Counted from the first letter of the stretch, positions 12,401 through 24,034 are shown. The stretch is 64,000 nt of DNA from Bryum argenteum (GCA_037043015.1 CM073326.1:7262345-7326344), one strand, 5' to 3'. Made by a program: numbers and translations. The notes: generated by a model not told the origin, from the letters alone.

Positions 12401-15400
12401 ATACGTCAAAAGTGAGCGACATCTTTGAGCATTGATTCGTTTATAAGCGGAGCAGGGGCGACAGGAGCATTGAAAGGATCTAAATGCGAAGCTGTTGATT
12501 GACTGATTGCATTCTTCATGTAGGGCATAGAGGGTCTGGTATCTTTGATGGAACTATATGCTCAGAACAACCAGCTTACGAAAATGGTGGAGATCAATTT
12601 TATCCGGGATCTACCCAAACTTATGGTTGTGAACTTCTGTGGCAATGGCATTTGTGAAGATCGTGAATATCGATTGTACACAGTCTACTCACTTCGCAAA
12701 CTAAAAGTAACTCCTTACGTACCTTGATCACCATCATCTTCATCAACTTTGCGAATCCTCTGGTCTGTGAAACCCAACAATACCTTGTGTCTGGTTTGCA
12801 GGTTCTGGACAGTGTTAACGTGAACAGTACTGAACTAGCAGATGCACGAAACAAGTACACGGGGCGCCTCCAGAAAGAGGTTGTGGAAGAGTGCGTTGGC
12901 CACAAACATCTCGAAACTTTACAGGTAATTGTTTCTTCTGAAGATGCTGGAATCATTCTATTAATGTTTTTAATTTCCTCTCTCTGGTTCTTAAGAACGA
13001 TATGCTGTTCGACCTTATTGTCCTTAGAAAGCCTTTTAAATCAACCTAGATGCCAACCTCATCTTGAAAGGTACGAGGAGAAAACCCTGCACTAATGAAC
13101 CAACTAAAAAGCTCAGGTCTAATGGAGAAATTGGGCTTTGGATCAGGTATTGGATTTATCAGAGCAGAAAATACGGCATTGTGGAGATGTTTTTGAGTCA
13201 CCAGAGTTTCAGAACTTGAGAGAGCTCAATCTCAATAACAACATGATATCATCATTACACCCCCTTAGGTGATGTGCCCCATTGTAATTGATTATTTCTC
13301 TTGCAACTGCCAATTAGAACCGAGCATTAATATTTCTATTGGGCATTTTCAAACTCTGTGCCTGAGGAGTAGCAAATTCGAAGGAGGCTTTTATTCTGAT
13401 TGAACATATGACGAGTACATGGAAGTCTTGCTGTTTGATCTACTGATAACGATACCTCTTGAAGTTGGACCTTCCAGACATTTGACTTAAATACATGAGT
13501 CACAAACCAACACAAGTGAGCCGTTGTGATGCAGGTACTTATCAAAACTGCTGGTATTGAGGTTAGAGAACAATAGTATCGAGAATGGGCCATTGCTTCG
13601 AACCCCAAGTCCCCCACCAAGCCCAGAAGCTGATAAGAGTGAGAGCGAGGGCGAAAGGCAGGGGAAGACGGTCAACTCAGTTACGAGCACGTCTAGGCAT
13701 ACTTTGCAATCACTTGAGGTTCGTAGAGAATCAACCCGAGGAACTTTGTCTGTTTTCTGCTTCATTGTAAAGTCGAAGTTGCAAACAATGTTGTTTATAT
13801 GCCTCGGGCTCAGGAAAGAAATGACAATCTCACTTGTTTAGAGCTACTGGATTAGTGTTCGTGCTTTTGTCTGTAAACTGTCTAGTGTGAGTTTTATCAA
13901 AGTTCATAATCCTTTATAGGTCTCTCTTTACAGCCGACCTCCATGAGCGGTTTCAGTGGAAACATCATAGTCTGATGTTCTTACAAACACACCGTAATAT
14001 TTCTCGTCACTTCACTATTGTACTGTTGAGTCTTTTTGGCCTTGCTAATAATGTCCATACTGTGTTGTTGATGGAATGACAGGTGCTAGAGCTGAGTGGG
14101 AATAACATTATTAGTATCAATTCCTTGCGGCTATCTAGTTTTCCAAATATCAAGCACCTCTCGTTGCAAGACAACAAGATCATCAAGGTAACCTTTCCGA
14201 AAGGCCATCGATAACAGCTCACATATAAAGTTCATACGCGTCTCTTGTTACTCATTACGCATCTCTGCCTTTAACATATACTCTTCCACTCATATAAAAG
14301 TAGAAACTGCTATCCACCTTCGATCTCAAATATATCTTTCAGTAAAGACAAGCTCCATGTGTCAAATGATTGATCGACGTCGCTCTGAGGAAAGCATCTT
14401 CTGAAAATGTCCCCCATGCATTATACCTTATCTCCATCAACTAACATGCACATGTCTTCATCATGAAGGTTGATGGCTTGGAAAATTTGAAGCAACTCGA
14501 ACATTTGTACTTAAATCACAACAGCATCAAAGAGTTGGATCCAGGATCATTTGCTTGCATGCCAAATCTACGAGTTTTGCACCTTGGCGACAACTCTCTC
14601 AAGACGTTGGTGAACATTGGAGGGCTGGAATCCTTGGAGAGCTTGGACCTGACATCGAACCTTCTTACACCCAATCGACTTGGAGGTTTCGCAAGCATCG
14701 ATTACTTGTCTCCATTACCCAAGCTGAAATTGCTTTGGTTGAATAACAACCCGGTAAGTGCGCCACATTTTATGAATCTCCATGAAATGGGAACTCGAAA
14801 AGATTGGGATACAGCAGTTGATTTAAACTCTAGAATATGCTAGACATGACAGAATGAATAAAATATTTAAACCAGGTTTCTTATGAGTTATTGATCATGT
14901 AAACGCTTGTAAGTTCCGCTTTATAACCCCTAAACGGCTGGATGGGCACTAACAGATGAGCAGGCAGAACCAATATCGGAATTCTGTCATCAGCAGGTTG
15001 GAACATCTGCAGCAACTTGATGGACGACCCATATCTCAGGTCCTTAATCTTACTCTCTACATTCAGTTTCACCGATATTCGGTTCAAAAAACAATGAGGT
15101 GGATTCAAAAACTGATCTCATGCAGCGCTCCATCCATCAATTTCAAGGAACACGACTTCCCCAAAGTCCTCTCCAAAGCACTTCTCGATTGATCTTTCAA
15201 GTATTTAGACAGAGAATGCAGGCCACTTCACCTCTACATTCCTTGCACCGAGAGGATACTTAGGCTAGAATAGGAATGACGCTTAATTTCAGCAGGATCT
15301 GATTAATTCCTGCAGCACTTAGCTCAAGTTGCTCAAGGGTGTATGCTGATAAGTGGACTACATGTATATGTGCAGGAGGAGAGGCAAGAAGCAGAAGCAT

Positions 15401-15768
15401 ATGTATCCGGAAAGGAGCCCAGCATACTTGCATTGGATCCGAACATATTACTGGAGAATACGCCGAACTCGCTGTCCATGGGTGGCCAAATCAAAGTCCC
15501 GCTCAAAGTCACATCCTTGAATTTTGACGCACCCCAGCCAATGGTGTGCGGGATGCGTGGGTATGGAATGAATCAGGTCAGCACCCAAAACAACAATGCC
15601 CATATGAACACACAATACAACTCGCAGAAGCAGTGGGAGCAGTTCGAAACCAAACAAGCTGGCTCTTTGGTGCGGAAAGGAGGTAGCAGATTTGAGAACA
15701 AGCTCTTCATGTTGCCGTTTCAGACTTTTCTGAAGAATATCAGCCCTGGAAAGGAAAGAATCCCTTAA
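6431..15768 (+). CDS. LRRC9: LRRC9-like leucine-rich repeat protein (motile-cilium associated), 21 coding exons
   Basis: Large intracellular leucine-rich repeat protein matching LRRC9 of ciliated organisms, probably acting in the sperm flagellum (inference). Proposed exons: 6431-6530, 6743-6977, 7201-7468, 7941-8039, 8349-8499, 8644-8967, 9234-9424, 9566-9754, 9921-10068, 10393-11087, 11198-11321, 11437-11993, 12239-12376, 12524-12706, 12802-12924, 13147-13268, 13535-13718, 14083-14187, 14469-14753, 14956-15039, 15376-15768. They total 4698 nt, or 1565 residues, in frame at all 20 junctions. LRR blocks lie at about residues 50-225, 700-800, 965-1215 and 1217-1435. Between the first two blocks is a non-LRR region with VYYNMCIKAL, DVWFKSCMDLVMSRF and GWLLVVKTCLG, which follows the order of vertebrate LRRC9 as I recall it (about 1450 residues). 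The last exon encodes a poorly conserved tail. Exon 1 is the least certain: its ATG was chosen because it joins in phase to exon 2. Ordinary LRR kinases are excluded, since there is no signal peptide, membrane helix or kinase. Confidence 0.85.
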
Positions 15769-17025
15769 CTCTGTGCCATAAATCAACTCGAATTGCTTAG
15801 ATTGATGTATGTAAGAAGCCAATACTGCACCTGTGTGAGGTAGGTACTTGAGCAGCTGACCTGCACTGTTGTAAATTTTTCTCTCCCTTGCAGCCACAGC
15901 ACCCAAGTGTACAGTGACTACTATCTAGGTATGCCCCACATCCCTGAACTCGGAACTTTTGAAGACACTTATTTGAACTCTTGGAATGTACGAAACGCCT
16001 GCAGAGTATAAAAAGTTGCAGTGCTCCAACACATTGTAACAGAATCCACAGTGTTCTTTTCTGATCAATGCAAGTGGCAACGCTCACAATAGAAACATGT
16101 GCGTAATATTTGACATTCATGTTACGTAGGTAGGTCAAACGAGTGACGTGACGTAGACACCTGTTTGTGTGTGAGATGAGGACCAAATTGCCCAAGCTTT
16201 TACTCTACGGTTGGAATTGAGACCAACTTGAAAGAAAGCATACACTTCTATTGGTCGTCACGGTTGGGTTCCAGTTCAGCTTATCAATGTGGTCCCCAAA
16301 TTGGTGTGTATGGTCCCAACCGAGATTCGTTATCCAAATTATCCAATTCAGCATTGAGTAAGAGACTACGTACCGTATTTAAGGTCCATATTGGATGAAG
16401 AATATTCTAAGCATACTCAACTATAATCTAAGAGACCATGGAAACTTTATCCACTATGGAAACTTTAGCATACTTTGAGTACCTCGAAGTTAATGGTCAT
16501 TCTTCTTTTTTTAGGTGGTTTAAAGCCAAATAGAATTTCACTCTCCAATCACACATTGTAGAATTCCTTAGTAAGGGCTCTTGGTCCATAATGTAAAGCA
16601 ACCATAAAAGCATGATTTTTCTTTAAAAATTCTTCCTTGATTTATTTGAGCAATTTCAAAAAATAAAAAATAAAAAAAATAAAAAATCCTAAGGACTAGT
16701 GGAGAAAGCTACTGCTCGGTCACCCATTTAAATTCAATCCTTAAATGCTATTTCTAGTTGATATTTGGGGGTTTTTTTGCGTATTTTCATGTCTTCCAAT
16801 CTGCACCTGGGATTCTACTCCAAAAGAAAGTTTGTATTTAAATAAATAGCTTTCTATTCATACATTGCTCGTCCCATTTTGAGACATACCTTGTGATTTG
16901 CAAAGATTTTAGTGTGGAATTAAACACGACGTATGGGAATACGTTTGAGAAGCTAGACCCAAATTACAATTAATTCACTAAGAGATTCCCTCCACATTTT
17001 TTTCTTGGCATGCACATCATAAATA
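15769..17025. other. 3' flank of the LRRC9-like gene and AT-rich spacer
   Basis: The first few hundred bases probably contain the 3' UTR. Beyond about 16200 the sequence is AT-rich with A/T homopolymer tracts (near 16660-16690) and no recognisable gene or element. Minus-strand open frames at 15448-15906 and 15797-16195 overlap the last exon and flank and lack domains. Confidence 0.45.
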
Positions 17026-18275
17026 CACCGTTGGGATTGAATCGTGGTGTCACTAGTAACATTTTTACTAATAGCATGCACTTTATGCAAACTCATTGTC
17101 TTGTGGTTTCTTTTCATGCAATGTCATAAAACCCTTGGGATTAATCACCCCCTAAAAAATCCTTTAGACATTGTGCACATAAATTGTCACATCCATATAC
17201 AATTGAATTCCCAAAACATGCCATTAAATATCATACTAAATTTGAAGAGCAAAACCAACGCCCACTCTACAATCACTAATCAACAACCTCCCATGGGACC
17301 TTCAAGGGTTAAACCAATCGCATTTAAAAGAGTTCCACTTTCAACCTATCACATTCCTTAATTCTTCACCCATGGACTTTTTTCACCGTAGTGTAAACTG
17401 ATAGTAACCAAAAACGTGTTTGATAGAAAACGAGGCGCTCTAACTTGTCAAGGGAATGGATTGTTTTCACAGCAGGGGCCATGCTGTCGAGAGAGGGGAA
17501 AAGAAGGAAGTTGTTGTGGTTGAAAATATCGTGGAGGATAAAATCGTGTGGAGCGTAGTGCCTTAAAAGGTGGCACCGTTAGAATTGTATCATAGTGTCA
17601 TCGGTTTTTTTCTTAAAATGCCAAGAGCATGCATTTGATGTAAACTCACTCTCTTGTGGTTTTTTTTCATGCAACCTCACTAAAACCCTAAGATTGATCA
17701 CTCCCCAAAAAAGTCTCTAAACATAGTGCACATAGATTGTCACAACCATACGGTCTTCAAAACATGCCTTCAAATATCCTTCTAAATTTGAAGAGCAAAT
17801 CATATCGCCTATGCTACAGTCACTAATCTACGTCTCCCGTAAGACCTTCAAGGTTTAAATTAACCGCATTAAAAAAGAGTCTCACTTTCAACCAATGGCA
17901 TTCGAAAAGAGTCCCACTTTCAATCAATGGCATTTAAAAAGAGTCTCACTTTCAACGAATGACATTTAAAGATAGTCCTACTTTCAACCAATCACATTAA
18001 AAAAAATTCCTCTATTTCTCCACCGTAGTGTAAATCAGCCAATCACATTAAAAAAAATTCCACTATCTCTCCACTGTAGTGTAAATCAGCTCTAGTAGTA
18101 ACCAAAAACGTGTTTTGATGAAAAACGAGGCGCTATGGCTTGTCAGGGGAATAAATTGTTTTTACAGCAGGGGCCATGGGCCATGCAGTCGTGAGAGGGG
18201 AAAAGGAGGAAGTTGAGGTGGGTGAAAAAATCGTGGAGGATAAAATCGTGTGGAGCGTAGTGCCTAAAAAGGTGG
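17026..18275. repeat. Tandem duplication (548 and 702 bp) containing two internal minisatellites
   Basis: Unit 1 (17026-17573) and unit 2 (17574-18275) both start caccgtt and end near gtggagcgtagtgcc plus aaggtgg. They share many blocks in order, such as tttgaagagcaaa, aaccaaaaacgtgttt and aaacgaggcgct. Unit 2 is longer because it holds about four copies of a 32-bp repeat (about 17866-18000, core gagtctcactttcaaccaat) and two copies of a roughly 51-bp repeat ending ccgtagtgtaaatcagc (about 17985-18090). No coding potential or transposon ends were identified. Confidence 0.75.
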
Positions 18276-18600
18276 TGGATGGCAAATTAAAGTTGATGGG
18301 ACTTGGAAATGGCCGGTCCCCCCTCCCCCAGGAAAGTGAGGAGGGTGGGTCCCTGGTGGTGCTACTGTAGTGGCAGAGCTGCAGCATTTGCTTGCGCCAC
18401 ATGGCGCCATGCCATCTCTACCAACACCGAATCCCCTGCCTCATCACACGCACATGGCCTCACTACACTGCAACTCCCCTTCTGCCCGGATCCTGCTCTG
18501 CCCGGCTGCCCCCCCCGCCCAAAACCAAATCCCCATGATCACACCCACATTGAAAATCTTGTAACCGCACACAAGGGAGAGTGCTCAAATGGGAGCCGGG
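18276..18600. other. GC-rich patch rich in CTGCCCGG-type motifs
   Basis: A GC-rich stretch in AT-rich surroundings, with repeated TGCCCGG/GCCCGGCTG words and a C run. Open frames of 60-138 codons run through it in several frames, which is expected of GC-rich DNA, and none resembles a known protein. Similar patches occur near 20060-20130, 22990-23080, 26620-26660 and 40870. Confidence 0.4.
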
Positions 18601-18900
18601 GTACCAATAATGGAGCTCTAGGAATCTTAGCCTTGAGCTATATTATATCATCACTGTTTTTTTGTAAATATGTACTCATTTTAGGCAGTATAGGGTGTCG
18701 GGTTAGAGCACCACTTTAGGAACACTTATCGATTCACCTTAAAAAATTATCGCTAATTGTAGAAGAGTCCAAAAATCATGAACCCACTTTGACTTTCATT
18801 CCACTTACTTTCGTCATGCATGATAGTTACTTCCATTGTTTTCTTCATTACAGATTGGACAAAATCTAAAATTTGAGTCATTTTTTTAGCACTCTCCCTT
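18600..18900. repeat. Diverged copy of the 340-2085 repeat family
   Basis: Reads aatggagctctaggaatctt, then agcaccactttaggaacac, then agaagagtccaaaaatcatg, in the same order as the unit at 865-1180. It ends within about 300 bp. No coding content. Confidence 0.6.
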
Positions 18901-20216
18901 TGCCTCTAGAAGCTCTTTGGATGTCAAAAGGGGATGCCGTAGCCTCTACCACATTTCGCTTGTGTGAAATTGAAATAATTATTACTTTTCACATATAGAT
19001 TTTATCACCATATTTTGTGAGCTTTTTTTATTTTTCCACTTTTTTGAACAAAAAAAATATAAGAATTCAAAGCTAAGAAAGGTGAAGCTTTCACAGACGA
19101 TGGAAATTTAATCACTTGTAATTTTTAAAGATTTACATTCTTATTTATTGGAGATTTGAAGATATTTGGTTATTTTAAATGATTATCTATTTCCTAATGA
19201 ATTTGGTCAAGGCTATCGTATTCATGATATTAGTCTTCATCACACTCCACTCCAATAGCAATTCGTATCAATATAAAATCCACAATGCATGAGATGTAGA
19301 AGGGACGTAAAGGAGAGGCGGTGATTCCAAGGAGATTTTTATAGCATCTGCCTCAACGTGGTTGCAATCGCAATTCAACAAGACTATAAAGCCAACATGA
19401 AAAGAAGGAGAGCGTTGTGGATGAATATAGGTCAATGAGGTGAAACTATTACAAATATGTTGCTTTACGACTATCATGAGCAAATAGCTTTCTTGCATAT
19501 GCACCCGTTTCGGCATAAGATAGAGCGATATACCAAGCTTGCTAGTCCTAATGGGATCTTTCTACAACGTGTACAAGAAAACTTTATTTGTTGGGCATGT
19601 CTATAGTACATGTAAGAGATACTCCAGGCACTTTGATACAATGATGCACCTCAAACACGTCTTAATGCTCTTCATATGATGTAGTGAGGGACTAGTCTAG
19701 AGTAATATACATAACATAGTGTATGATAATAATGTAATTTTTTTCAAAGGCATTTCTTAAGATTGTTTTCAATATTTTGAATTTGTCGTGAAAAATATCC
19801 ATAGATGGAAATGATGTATGCGGACGGAAGCGCTCACAAAAAAACTTACTCTTCAAACTCTCTACATGGAGGGGCAATGGTTCGTGGTAGCACCCTAGAA
19901 TCCGTGGAGACCCTACAAGGCAATGTTTGATGATTTTGAATTCATAAATGGGATTAGCAGCCCCAAACTCCTCTCATTGTCAATTTAAACCAATAGATTG
20001 AATACTAGGGGGCTCCTTCATCCCTCCCCCATTCTCCTTGGTACCGTAGCTGCTTACTCTACATGCAGAGTCCAACAACTGCCCCCTGCCCGGAGATCAC
20101 TGCCCGAACCAAGCTGCCCGTGGAGGCGCCTACGATGACTGACTGACCACGTCCGAGTCAACCAAAGCAGGAAGGCAAAAAGGAGGGAGGGAGAGAGGGT
20201 CTCTTTATTTCTCCCC
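18901..20216. other. Spacer, nothing recognised apart from a GC-rich end
   Basis: AT-rich sequence to about 19990 with no exon or repeat I can support. From about 20000 it turns GC-rich, with CTGCCC words like those near 18470. Confidence 0.4.
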
Positions 20217-20454
20217 TACGAGCGTGGCTCGGATGCCAGGCTCGGTGGGGATCAATTTTCTGGCCCTTCCCGTTTCCCCCATTTGGGGCCATTTTTTGAA
20301 TTTTTTTTTGCAAAATTTGGGGCCTGGGGCCCCAAATTACCCTAGGAAGCCCCCTCTGTGTTCAAATGGGGCCTAAACAAATTTAAAAATAGGGGCAGAT
20401 TTTACCCCACCCTCCCCACCCCCACCCGAGCCTGGCATCCAAGCCACGCTCGTA
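20217..20454. mobile_element. Foldback element with 34-bp inverted ends
   Basis: The left arm starts tacgagcgtggctcggatgc and the right arm is its reverse complement with one or two changes, ending gcatccaagccacgctcgta. The arms are about 34 bp, and the loop (about 170 bp) alternates G-rich and C-rich runs such as ggggcctggggcccc. The structure is that of a small foldback or MITE-like element. No target duplication could be assigned, so the superfamily is open. Confidence 0.6.
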
Positions 20455-20596
20455 GAGGATATTTAGACACTCCCAGGGAGAGAGGGAGAGACTCACTGGT
20501 CCCCACAGGAGTACAGGACTGTTCCTTGAAAGCAGGGCACCTGTAGCTAAGTTCACTTCCAGTAACACGTCTACAGTTGGCAGCTGTTGAGCACTA

Positions 20597-20813
20597 CACT
20601 AAATAGGTAGATTAGTGTTAGATACACTAATTTATATAAACATGTTATAAATTTTTACTGTTGGTCAATATTTTTACCCTCTACATCTGTCAAGATGTGG
20701 ATCCTTCCAAAGTATTGGAGTCAATACTCTTGGTAATTTTTTTGTACCATAAGTAAAAACTTATAGCATTTTCAAATCTTATAAAATTCTAACACTAATC
20801 TACCTATTTAGTG
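20597..20813. mobile_element. TA-flanked MITE with perfect long inverted ends
   Basis: Starts CACTAAATAGGTAGATTAGT and ends with the exact reverse complement. The perfect inverted repeat is at least 26 bp and is flanked by TA on both sides. A near-identical copy lies at 33941-34157. TA target sites point to Tc1/mariner-type mobilisation. The CACTA start would fit the CACTA superfamily, but no 3-bp target duplication is seen at either copy. Confidence 0.8.
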
Positions 20814-20816
20814 TAC

Positions 20817-21229
20817 CATCACCCCCACAAGTGGATCCTCGCTTGCGTCGCTTTTGCATTGCTTTTTGGTGGATCACTTCCATGAGTATATTTTTAATCG
20901 CCCACTTGTAGCTTCCAAGGTCACTTTGCATGTGGCCATGGGGCGGGCCCCAACCACCTCATCCTCCCTTGTTTCAATCGATCTGTGGGCTCGCATGTCC
21001 AAATATTCAATTTTTCTTTCATCACGTTCTTTTCATTTTCAACCTTTGGATTTGTGGTGGATTGGGGGGAGTTGGTCACACTCCGCTTGATTGAATGTGT
21101 TGCTTTTCAATGTACGTGGAGACGCTCATTTGAAGATTTGAAATGCAGTATTGTTTACTCATGTACTCATCTACTGAATCGTATTGTTTGAAAACGCGCT
21201 TCCTGAGTGGGGCTGGCTGGTGGGTGAGA
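20817..21229. other. Spacer, nothing recognised
   Basis: Mixed-composition sequence with no supported exon, RNA gene or repeat end. Confidence 0.4.
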
Positions 21230-22190
21230 GGATTGACTTTGAAGATTATTGGATTCAACAATATTTTTTTCATGAATATTTTTATACATACTCTTGATCT
21301 CAAGATAAAATCTAAGTAGTTTGAAGATTTTTTATCCAAGTACTTTTAGTATAGATGTTTTGATCTTGAATAAAGTGGAAAGATAAATAATTTGTGAGGA
21401 GTTATACCTCTAACTTTTTCATCCATTGTTGAATATTGACTTTATTTTGGATGGGTTCCAATTTGTGTGGTAGAAACCTTAACCTCTAAATTTCCTTGTT
21501 GCAAAACGGTCTAAGTCACAAAATTTGACCTTCCTTTAGATTAAGCTCAAAAAATCTCAATCTAAGCACTATTTGAAGGATTCAACGGTAAGATCTCAAA
21601 TTTCACTTGACATTCTTCTCACATACCAAATTTGAACCGTTCATTCTTCCTCATTTGTGAGATTATAATGGTCAAAGTTGGTTGAGTTTCTCTCCTGCTG
21701 GAACCTCCAAAACCCGTTTCAGGTTTTAAGGAAAGTTAGGGGTTAACCTCAACGAAGGTGTTTTGAAAATTTGAGTGCAAGGGTCATAGATTTTTTTCAT
21801 GTGTAGAATTTTTGGCAGTTTTCACCATTGCACGGCTACTAATTAGCCAAGATTTATTATTACTTTTCATTTATTTTTTTATTTTTTTAATTGATGAATC
21901 TACTTTTTAGGAGGGTGCCGTTGAGATGAGGTTGAAGAACTTCAGGGTTGGAAAATCTCTTATTGCAACATGTTTATTAGTAGTATCATCACTTCAAAGT
22001 GAAATTGATTTCTTTTTGAGTACGATCCACGGGCCCTCGTGACTCCAAATTTGGTCCGGATGACCTTGAACAAGTTTACTACAAGATTAAACGACTGAGA
22101 TCTTGATAGCTCACATTCATTCTCATCTATGAAAATATCAAAGAACTTGTGTTTCTAGGCTCTAGACCCCCCCCCCCCCTAGGGCTTTCA
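21230..22190. mobile_element. Decayed PB1 copy interrupted by a PB2 element
   Basis: Blocks such as ggatgggttccaatttg, gtggtagaaacctt, tttttggcagttttcaccat, tgcaacatgtttattagtag and acgactgagatcttgatagc match the PB1 copies at 3010-3988 and 48322-49294 in order. The left end is missing or too diverged to place. A 260-bp PB2 element sits at a TTAA inside it. A run of about 13 C is near 22168. Confidence 0.6.
21483..21742 (-). mobile_element. PB2 element, 260 bp, TTAA-flanked, nested in PB1
   Basis: Starts CCTCTAAATTTCCTT and ends with the reverse complement of CCCCTAACTTTCCTT, with TTAA immediately outside both ends (21479-21482 and 21743-21746). It is in reverse orientation to the copies at 24622 and 25225 and exactly the same length (260 bp). 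The host sequence on either side is a PB1 copy, so PB2 moved later than that PB1 insertion. Non-coding. Confidence 0.8.
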
Positions 22191-22194
22191 AGCA

Positions 22195-22500
22195 TTAAGA
22201 TGAATCATAAAAAGTTTGTGTTCAGATTATTTTTTATCCAAATGAAATGATGATTTCATATCAAATCGTTTTAAAAGATACAATGTTATTGAGGAGTTCT
22301 GTTTCCTTCCTCCACCGTTAGATTTCAAATTTCGTTTTTGGATTGTACTTCAAGAGGAGTCTACCTTTTGATATTAGAAATTGCAACTCAATCCTTGGTG
22401 TTTTGAAGACCTAGGTATTAGGGCAAAAGGTCTACTTTTAATATCTTATTTGAGTACTGATACGTTATGAACTAAAAATCCATGTCAATGAAATTGAATC
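22195..22500. mobile_element. Truncated PB1 fragment
   Basis: Contains tcctccaccgttagatttca, gatattagaaattgcaac and ttgaagacctaggtattaggg, matching the middle of PB1. Both ends are missing. Confidence 0.45.
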
Positions 22501-23300
22501 TACGTACAGGTAGCCTCCTCACTCACTCAACTCACTCCGATTATGGAAAAAAAAAAAAAAAAAAAAAAAAAAAAACAACCACTTAGCTATAAACAAGTGA
22601 AACATTTCAAACGCCCTTTTGTAATTTTTGTGAATATGAGACGTCCTACATTACAACAACGTGAATTTCAATTTCTCTAGTAAAAAAAAAAAAACCTTCA
22701 GAAATAGAATGCCTTTCAAAATCTCAAAATTGATTGGAATCCAGGAACACGGTTGGAGTCAAAGAAACTCCTCATGCACCGTTCATTACTCAACCAAAAT
22801 GAATACATCCAAAAAGTGGAACACGTAATGACTAATGAAAGAGAATTAGTGTGACGTAAAATTAGACACATTAAAAATAAAAATAAAACGTCTACGTGGC
22901 CCATTAAAGGCGGACCCACAAGTGAGTGCACTTTTCGGTGCAGCACAGCCATTCTGCTTTTTGCCTGCGAGAGGGGGGAGTTTAGGATTGCATGATTCGC
23001 TGGTCCCCACATCATATCCAGGGCAGAATCCGGGCAGGGCAGGGAAGGACGGGCAGGACTGGGCAGGGGTAATAATCATGGCCATCTGCACTTCCCAATG
23101 CGTAACGGTGTCGGTCTGGTATTGGGTCCACTCCAACTATCCTGAGCGTTCCCTTGCCAGAATAATAGGGGCCCCCTTATTTTGCATTGGAGTTCTAAAA
23201 TGGGGAAACTCCAAAGATGAATCCCAATTGAGAGCATGTGAAGCTTCCTCGAAAGTGTTTCTCCTTTAAACTTTTATCTCCACAGATAGATAAAAGATAG
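22501..23300. other. Spacer with poly-A tract and a GGGCAG-rich patch
   Basis: A run of about 30 A lies at 22545-22575. At about 22920-23080 the sequence is GC-rich with repeated GGGCAGG words. Open frames there (for example 22922-23269) have low-complexity, GC-driven translations and no domain. No gene is supported. Confidence 0.4.
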
Positions 23301-23353
23301 GTAGAAACTCCAGTCGAAGGGGCCGGCGTGAATGAAGTGTCCGTCCGTAATGC

Positions 23354-23405
<52 letters not shown>

Positions 23406-23462
23406 AACTCCGGTCCCTTTCTAAGGGGGCCGGAGTGAATGAAGTGTCCGTTCGTAGTGCTA
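23301..23462. repeat. (GATA)n microsatellite between two direct repeats
   Basis: About 13 GATA units occupy 23354-23405. They are flanked by two copies of a 55-60 bp sequence starting tagaaactcc and ending with a gaatgaagtgtccgt block followed by ccgtaatgcta or tcgtagtgcta (23301-23355 and 23402-23462). The right-hand copy runs into the SINE pair. Confidence 0.8.
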
Positions 23463-23752
23463 ATATCCCGATGGCCACCGGACAAGGGGAAATTGGAACA
23501 ATACTACTTCCCCCTCTCGAGGGTGGACACTATAACTACGCTAGTTTCTAGCCTAGTTACTAGTGCCTTGAAGATACTTGACATAGTATCCCCCCAAAGG
23601 GCTTTGAGGTACCCATACAACAAGGTCCAAGGACCCCCCACAATAGTTGGGTGGACTATAGTGGTGAGCACCACGCCGGCATGGGGAATAGAACCCACGA
23701 CCTCCTCATTGGGGGCCTAAGCCCTAACCACCAAGCCAAGGCTTGTGGTGCC
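23461..23752 (-). mobile_element. tRNA-derived SINE, copy 1 of a tandem pair
   Basis: Read on the minus strand, the element begins with a tRNA-like head. The A-box-like sequence TGGCTTGGTGG is at 23738-23728 and the B-box-like sequence GGTTCTATTCC at 23695-23685, about 32 bp apart as expected for an internal RNA polymerase III promoter. Each box has about one mismatch to consensus. A unique body of about 200 bp follows. It is fused tail-to-head to a second copy. Short open frames inside SINEs like this often get mis-annotated as proteins. Confidence 0.75.
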
Positions 23753-23762
23753 TTCCGTAATG

Positions 23763-24034
23763 CTAATATCCCGATGGCCACCGCACAAGGGTTAATTGGA
23801 ACAATACTACCTCCAAGTATTAGTTTCTAGCCTAGTTACCAAGCTTAGTTGCCTTGAAGATACTTGACATATTATCCCCTCAAAGGGCTTTGGGTACCCA
23901 TACAACAAGGTTTAAAGACCCCCCACAATAATTGGGTGGACTATAGTGTGCATCACGCCGGCATGGGGAATAGAACCCACAACCTCCTCATTGGTGGCCT
24001 AAGCCCTAACCACCAAGCCAAGGCTTGTGGTGCC
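23763..24034 (-). mobile_element. tRNA-derived SINE, copy 2 of a tandem pair
   Basis: Same order of blocks as copy 1, including ccaccaagccaaggcttgtg and ggaatagaacccac, with scattered substitutions and a short internal deletion near 23820. Both copies share the tail block taatatcccgatggccacc, so the pair arose either by insertion at the tail of an older copy or by local duplication. Confidence 0.75.

Noticed and set aside
17044-17361. 105-codon open frame in the tandem duplication
   Set aside because: Not kept in the second duplicate and has no domain; repeat sequence.
20597-20813. CACTA-superfamily assignment for the CACTAAATAGG MITE
   Set aside because: Both copies are flanked by TA and neither shows a 3-bp duplication, so TA-targeting elements fit better; kept as an alternative only.
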